From Pseudomonas sp. PSE14 (GTDB lineage: Bacteria > Pseudomonadota > Gammaproteobacteria > Pseudomonadales > Pseudomonadaceae), in assembly GCF_029203285.1 (NCBI RefSeq), contig NZ_CP115669.1:2418001-2482000 (forward strand): 64,000 nt of DNA, given 5' to 3'. The notes under the pieces are model-generated. The model made no database searches and had not been told where the DNA came from. It worked only from the letters and a program-made list of their open reading frames with translations. This document shows positions 60,834 to 64,000 of the stretch, piece after piece. A program made the translations under genes and the position numbers. Each line of letters begins with the position of its first letter. The first letter of the stretch is position 1.

Positions 60834-61607
60834 ATGTCCCGTTTCGACAACAAGATCGCCCTCGTCACCGGCGCCGCCCAGGGTATCGGCCGGCGCGTCG
60901 CCGAGCGCCTGGTGGAAGAGGGGGCCAAGGTCATCGCCGTGGACCGCTCCGAGATCGTCCATGAACTGCAGGACGCGCTCGGCCAGCAGGGCGACGTACT
61001 GACCCTGACCGCCGACCTGGAGCGCTTCGCCGACTGCCAGGGCGTGGTCGGGCAGGCACTCGCGCGCTTCGGCCGCCTCGACATCCTCATCAACAACGTT
61101 GGCGGCACCATCTGGGCGAAACCCTTCGAGCACTATGCCGAAGAGGAAATCGAAGCCGAGGTGCGCCGCTCGCTGTTCCCCACGCTCTGGTGCTGCCGCG
61201 CGGCGCTGGTGCCGATGCTGGAGCAGGGTGCGGGCGCCATCGTCAACGTCTCCTCCATCGCCACTCGCGGGGTGAACCGCGTGCCCTACGGCGCGGCGAA
61301 GGGCGGGGTGAATGCGCTGACCGCCTGCCTGGCCTTCGAGACCGCCGAGCGCGGCGTACGGGTGAACGCCACCGCACCCGGCGGCACTGAGGCGCCGCCC
61401 CGGCGCATTCCGCGCAATACCGCGCAGCAGAGCGAGCAGGAGAAGGAGTGGTACCAGCAGATCGTCGACCAGACCGTCGGCAGCAGCCTGATGAAGCGCT
61501 ACGGCAGCATCGACGAGCAGGTCGGCGCGATCCTCTTCCTTGCCTCCGACGAAGCCAGCTACATCACCGGCGTGACCCTGCCGGTGGGTGGCGGCGACCT
61601 GGGCTGA
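60834..61607 (+). CDS. benD: Benzoate cis-diol dehydrogenase (BenD)
   Basis: Short-chain dehydrogenase, 257 residues, converting 1,6-dihydroxycyclohexa-2,4-diene-1-carboxylate to catechol with loss of CO2. It has NAD motif TGAAQGIG (12-19), ILINNVGG, catalytic S140, Y152 and K156 (YGAAK), and a C-terminal YITGVTLPVGGGDLG. It follows the transporter rather than benC, a changed order compared with benABCD of P. putida. Confidence 0.93.
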   Translation: MSRFDNKIALVTGAAQGIGRRVAERLVEEGAKVIAVDRSEIVHELQDALGQQGDVLTLTADLERFADCQGVVGQALARFGRLDILINNVGGTIWAKPFEHYAEEEIEAEVRRSLFPTLWCCRAALVPMLEQGAGAIVNVSSIATRGVNRVPYGAAKGGVNALTACLAFETAERGVRVNATAPGGTEAPPRRIPRNTAQQSEQEKEWYQQIVDQTVGSSLMKRYGSIDEQVGAILFLASDEASYITGVTLPVGGGDLG

Positions 61608-61625
61608 GGCGCAGCGATGTTGCGC

Positions 61626-62498
61626 TTACGGCAGTGTTGCGCCGATCAGTTGCAGGCAGCGTTGCAGCGGCGCGCTGACGTCGCCGCGGCGCTGGCTGAG
61701 GATGATCGGCGAGACCGCCTCGGCGTCGGTCAGCGTGGCGTAGCCGATGTCGGCGCGGTGCTGTTGCTGCACCGACGCCGGCACCAGCGCCACGCCCAGG
61801 CCGGCGGCGACCAGGCCGATGGCGGTCTGCAGTTCGTTGGTCCACTGCGCAACGCGCACGCTCAGGCCGTGGTTGGCGAACAGCGCCAGTACATGGTCGG
61901 CATAGCTGGGGCGCGGGTTGGCCGGGTAGAGCACGAAGTCCTCGCCGACCAACTGCTCCAGGCTCAGCGGCGCACCGAGCAGACGGTGTCCGGCAGGCAG
62001 CACCACGACCATCGGTTCCTCGCGCAGGACCTGCTGGGTGATGGCCGCATCGTCGATGCGGATGCGCCCGAAGCCGATGTCGATGCGCCCGCTTTTCAGC
62101 GCCTCGACCTGTTGCACCGTAGTCATTTCCTGCAGGCCCAGCTCCAGCCCGGCGTCGCCGCGCAGTTCGCGGATCAGCTCAGGCAGGCCGTCGTACAGCG
62201 TCGAGGGCGCGAAGCCGATGCCGAACCACTGGCGCTCGCCTCGGCCGATGCGCCGGGTGCTCTCGCAGATGCTCTCCAGCTGTGCCAGCAGGGTGCCGGT
62301 CTGCTCGTGGAAGTAGTGTCCGGCGTCGGTCAAGCGCAGCGGGCGACCGCGTTCCAGCAAAGGCACGCCGAGCAGTTCTTCCAGCTGCTGGATCTGCCGG
62401 CTCAGCGGCGGCTGGGCGATGTGCAGGCGCTCGGCGGCGCGGGTGAAGTTGAGGGTGCCGGCCACTTCACGGAAGTAGCGCAGGTGTCTCAGCTCCAT
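61626..62498 (-). CDS. catR: LysR-type regulator CatR
   Basis: A 290-residue LysR regulator that activates catBC in response to cis,cis-muconate. The N-terminal helix-turn-helix is MELRHLRYFREVAGTLNFTRAAERLHIAQPPLSRQIQQLEELLGVPLLER. The effector domain runs from about 90 to 290. The ATG at 62498 has GGAGG 5 nt upstream. It is divergent from catB, with an ATAC-N7-GTAT site directly before its start, and convergent with benD (18 bp between the ends). Confidence 0.93.
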   Translation of the reverse strand: MELRHLRYFREVAGTLNFTRAAERLHIAQPPLSRQIQQLEELLGVPLLERGRPLRLTDAGHYFHEQTGTLLAQLESICESTRRIGRGERQWFGIGFAPSTLYDGLPELIRELRGDAGLELGLQEMTTVQQVEALKSGRIDIGFGRIRIDDAAITQQVLREEPMVVVLPAGHRLLGAPLSLEQLVGEDFVLYPANPRPSYADHVLALFANHGLSVRVAQWTNELQTAIGLVAAGLGVALVPASVQQQHRADIGYATLTDAEAVSPIILSQRRGDVSAPLQRCLQLIGATLP

Positions 62499-62499
62499 G

Positions 62500-62514
62500 A
62501 TACCTCCAGGGTAT
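62500..62514. promoter_or_regulatory. CatR operator between catR and catB
   Basis: ATAC-CTCCAGG-GTAT is a perfect ATAC-N7-GTAT site, 1 bp before the catR start codon and 133 bp before catB. It overlaps the catR ribosome-binding site, which fits autorepression as well as activation of catBC. Confidence 0.82.
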
Positions 62515-62646
62515 GCAACAAGATGGCAACGATATTGGACTGGCCGCACGGCCCAGCGCAATCCTTCTTCAACCGTGAAAAGACCTTCCGGGTATCGCCA
62601 GTGCGCTGCCCGATTCATCCAGCAATCCCAGAACGGAACGCCGTCC

Positions 62647-63768
62647 ATGAGTAGACCCGTCATCGAACGCATCGAGTCGATCATCGTCGACCTGCCGACC
62701 ATCCGCCCGCACAAGCTGGCCATGCACACCATGCAGCAGCAGACGCTGGTGATCCTCCGCCTGCGCTGCTCCGACGGCGTCGAAGGCATCGGCGAAGCCA
62801 CCACCATCGGCGGCCTGGCCTACGGCAACGAGAGCCCGGAAAGCATCAAGGCCAACCTCGACGCGCACTTCGCGCCGCTGCTCAAGGGCCAGGATGCCAG
62901 CAACATCAACGCCTGCATGCAGCGCCTGGACAAGGCGATCAAGGGCAACACCTTCGCCCGCTCGGCGGTGGAAACTGCGCTGCTCGACGCCCAGGGCAAG
63001 CGCCTGGGCCTGCCGGTCAGCGAGCTGCTTGGCGGCCGCGTGCGCGACAGCCTGGAAGTGGCCTGGACCCTGGCCTCCGGCGACACCGCCCGCGACATCG
63101 CCGAAGCCGAGCAGATGCTGGACATTCGCCGTCACCGCATCTTCAAGCTGAAGATCGGCGCCAACCCGCTGGAGCAGGACCTCAAGCATGTGGTGGCGAT
63201 CAAGCAGGCCCTGGGCGAGCGCGCCAGCGTGCGTGTGGACGTCAACCAGGGCTGGGACGAATCCCAGGCCATCCGCGGCTGCCAGGTGCTCGGCGAGAAC
63301 GGCATCGACCTGATCGAACAGCCCATCTCGCGCATCAACCGCAGCGGCCAGGTGCGCCTGAACCAGCGCAGTCCGGCGCCGGTCATGGCCGACGAATCCA
63401 TCGAGAGCGTAGCCGATGCCTTCAGCCTCGCCGCCGACGGCGCTGCCAGCATCTTCGCCCTGAAGATCGCCAAGAACGGCGGCCCGCGCGCCGTGCTGCG
63501 CACCGCGCAGATTGCCGAAGCCGCCGGCATCGCGCTGTACGGCGGGACCATGCTCGAAGGCGCGATCGGCACCCTGGCCTCGGCCCACGCCTTCCTCACC
63601 CTGGAAAAACTCACCTGGGCCACGGAGCTGTTCGGCCCGCTGCTGCTCACCGAAGAAATCGTCACCGAGCCGCCGGTCTACCGCGACTTCCAGCTGCACG
63701 TGCCGCGCACGCCCGGCCTGGGGCTGACGCTCGACGAAGAGCGCCTGAAGCATTTCGCCCGCCACTAA
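62647..63768 (+). CDS. catB: Muconate cycloisomerase
   Basis: Converts cis,cis-muconate to muconolactone in the catechol branch of the 3-oxoadipate pathway. The 373-residue enolase-superfamily enzyme has the KLKIG segment (K167, K169), metal ligands in VRVDVNQGWDE, LIEQPI and MADESI, and FALKIAKNGG. The ATG at 62647 gives the usual MSRPVIERIESIIVDLPTIRPHKLAMHTM start. catC follows 15 bp later. Confidence 0.96.
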   Translation: MSRPVIERIESIIVDLPTIRPHKLAMHTMQQQTLVILRLRCSDGVEGIGEATTIGGLAYGNESPESIKANLDAHFAPLLKGQDASNINACMQRLDKAIKGNTFARSAVETALLDAQGKRLGLPVSELLGGRVRDSLEVAWTLASGDTARDIAEAEQMLDIRRHRIFKLKIGANPLEQDLKHVVAIKQALGERASVRVDVNQGWDESQAIRGCQVLGENGIDLIEQPISRINRSGQVRLNQRSPAPVMADESIESVADAFSLAADGAASIFALKIAKNGGPRAVLRTAQIAEAAGIALYGGTMLEGAIGTLASAHAFLTLEKLTWATELFGPLLLTEEIVTEPPVYRDFQLHVPRTPGLGLTLDEERLKHFARH

Positions 63769-63783
63769 CGGAGGAAAATCCCA

Positions 63784-64000
63784 ATGCTGTTCCACGTGAA
63801 GATGACCGTGAAATTGCCCGTCGACATGGACCCGGCCAAGGCCGCCCAGCTCAAGGCCGACGAGAAGGAACTGGCCCAGCGCCTGCAGCGCGAGGGCAAG
63901 TGGCGCCACCTGTGGCGCATCGCCGGGCACTACGCCAACTACAGCGTGTTCGACCTCGCCAGCGTTGAGGAGCTGCACGACACCCTGATGCAGCTGCCGC
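63784..64000 (+). CDS. catC: Muconolactone delta-isomerase (partial)
   Basis: Start of the third enzyme of the catechol branch; the window ends after 72 codons of a protein normally about 96 residues long. MLFHVKMTVKLPVDMDPAKA and WRIAGHYANYSVFDLASVEELHDTLMQLP are typical of CatC. It has GGAGG about 9 nt upstream and is co-transcribed with catB. Confidence 0.94.
   Translation, partial: MLFHVKMTVKLPVDMDPAKAAQLKADEKELAQRLQREGKWRHLWRIAGHYANYSVFDLASVEELHDTLMQLP

Overview
The window is a chromosomal segment of a high-GC gammaproteobacterium. It is almost certainly a Pseudomonas of the aeruginosa lineage: the protein sequences and gene orders (nuoA-nuoB-nuoCD, aceA, purB-hflD-mnmA, idh/icd, cspD-clpS-clpA-infA-bpt-aat-trxB-ftsK-lolA-rarA-serS-cysG, tusDCBE) match what I know of P. 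aeruginosa. The aromatic-acid and organosulfur genes in the right half are arranged differently. The exact species cannot be named from the sequence alone.

1-33 kb is conserved core. It holds the start of the nuo (complex I) operon, isocitrate lyase, a compact four-gene operon (secretin-domain protein, PLD-like protein, GNAT acetyltransferase, RoxA-type ribosomal oxygenase), purB-hflD-mnmA-NUDIX, the two divergent NADP isocitrate dehydrogenases (idh and icd), and a protein-turnover block (clpS, clpA, bpt and aat, i.e. the complete bacterial N-degron pathway). Next come trxB, ftsK, lolA, rarA, serS, cysG, a glutathionyl-hydroquinone reductase and the sulfur-relay operon tusD-C-B-E with a trpD2/ybiB-like gene. 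TusBCDE hands sulfur to MnmA, which is also encoded here.

33.1-40.1 kb is a decayed prophage or integrative element in the 3' end of tRNA-Ser(UGA). A 52-bp copy of the tRNA end (33079-33130 and 40012-40063) bounds it. Inside are an integrase broken by one extra base, a holin, a tail-spike remnant with three frameshifts, a frameshifted lysozyme, a frameshifted DUF6527-like gene and an Rz-like spanin. Three open cargo genes look intact: a membrane acyltransferase, a SAM methyltransferase with a C-terminal beta-rich domain, and a 152-residue protein I do not recognise.

40.2-48.2 kb holds yccA, a REP doublet, an XRE-cupin regulator divergent from an RhtA-type exporter, a MATE pump, pdxB, an ATP-NAD kinase-family protein and a saccharopine-dehydrogenase-like protein.

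48.2-52.4 kb is an msuE-msuD-msuC-sfnR operon for methanesulfonate/methanesulfinate sulfur scavenging. It is preceded by a near-consensus sigma-54 promoter, and its last gene encodes a sigma-54 activator.

52.4-64 kb is an aromatic-acid catabolic region: pcaK (with a PcaR-like box), benR, a cupin gene, benABC (with two perfect XylS/BenR repeats), a BenK-type transporter, benD, catR, catB and the start of catC. Perfect ATAC-N7-GTAT dyads lie before catB and before the benK-benD pair. AAYAAYAA (Hfq/Crc) motifs lie in the leaders of pcaK, benA and benK. Together these genes import benzoate, convert it to catechol and carry muconate toward 3-oxoadipate; catA is not in the window.

I found no CRISPR array, rRNA or insertion sequence. 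The strongest unusual structures are the decayed tRNA-Ser element with its intact surface-modification-type cargo, and the layered regulatory sites in the ben/cat region.
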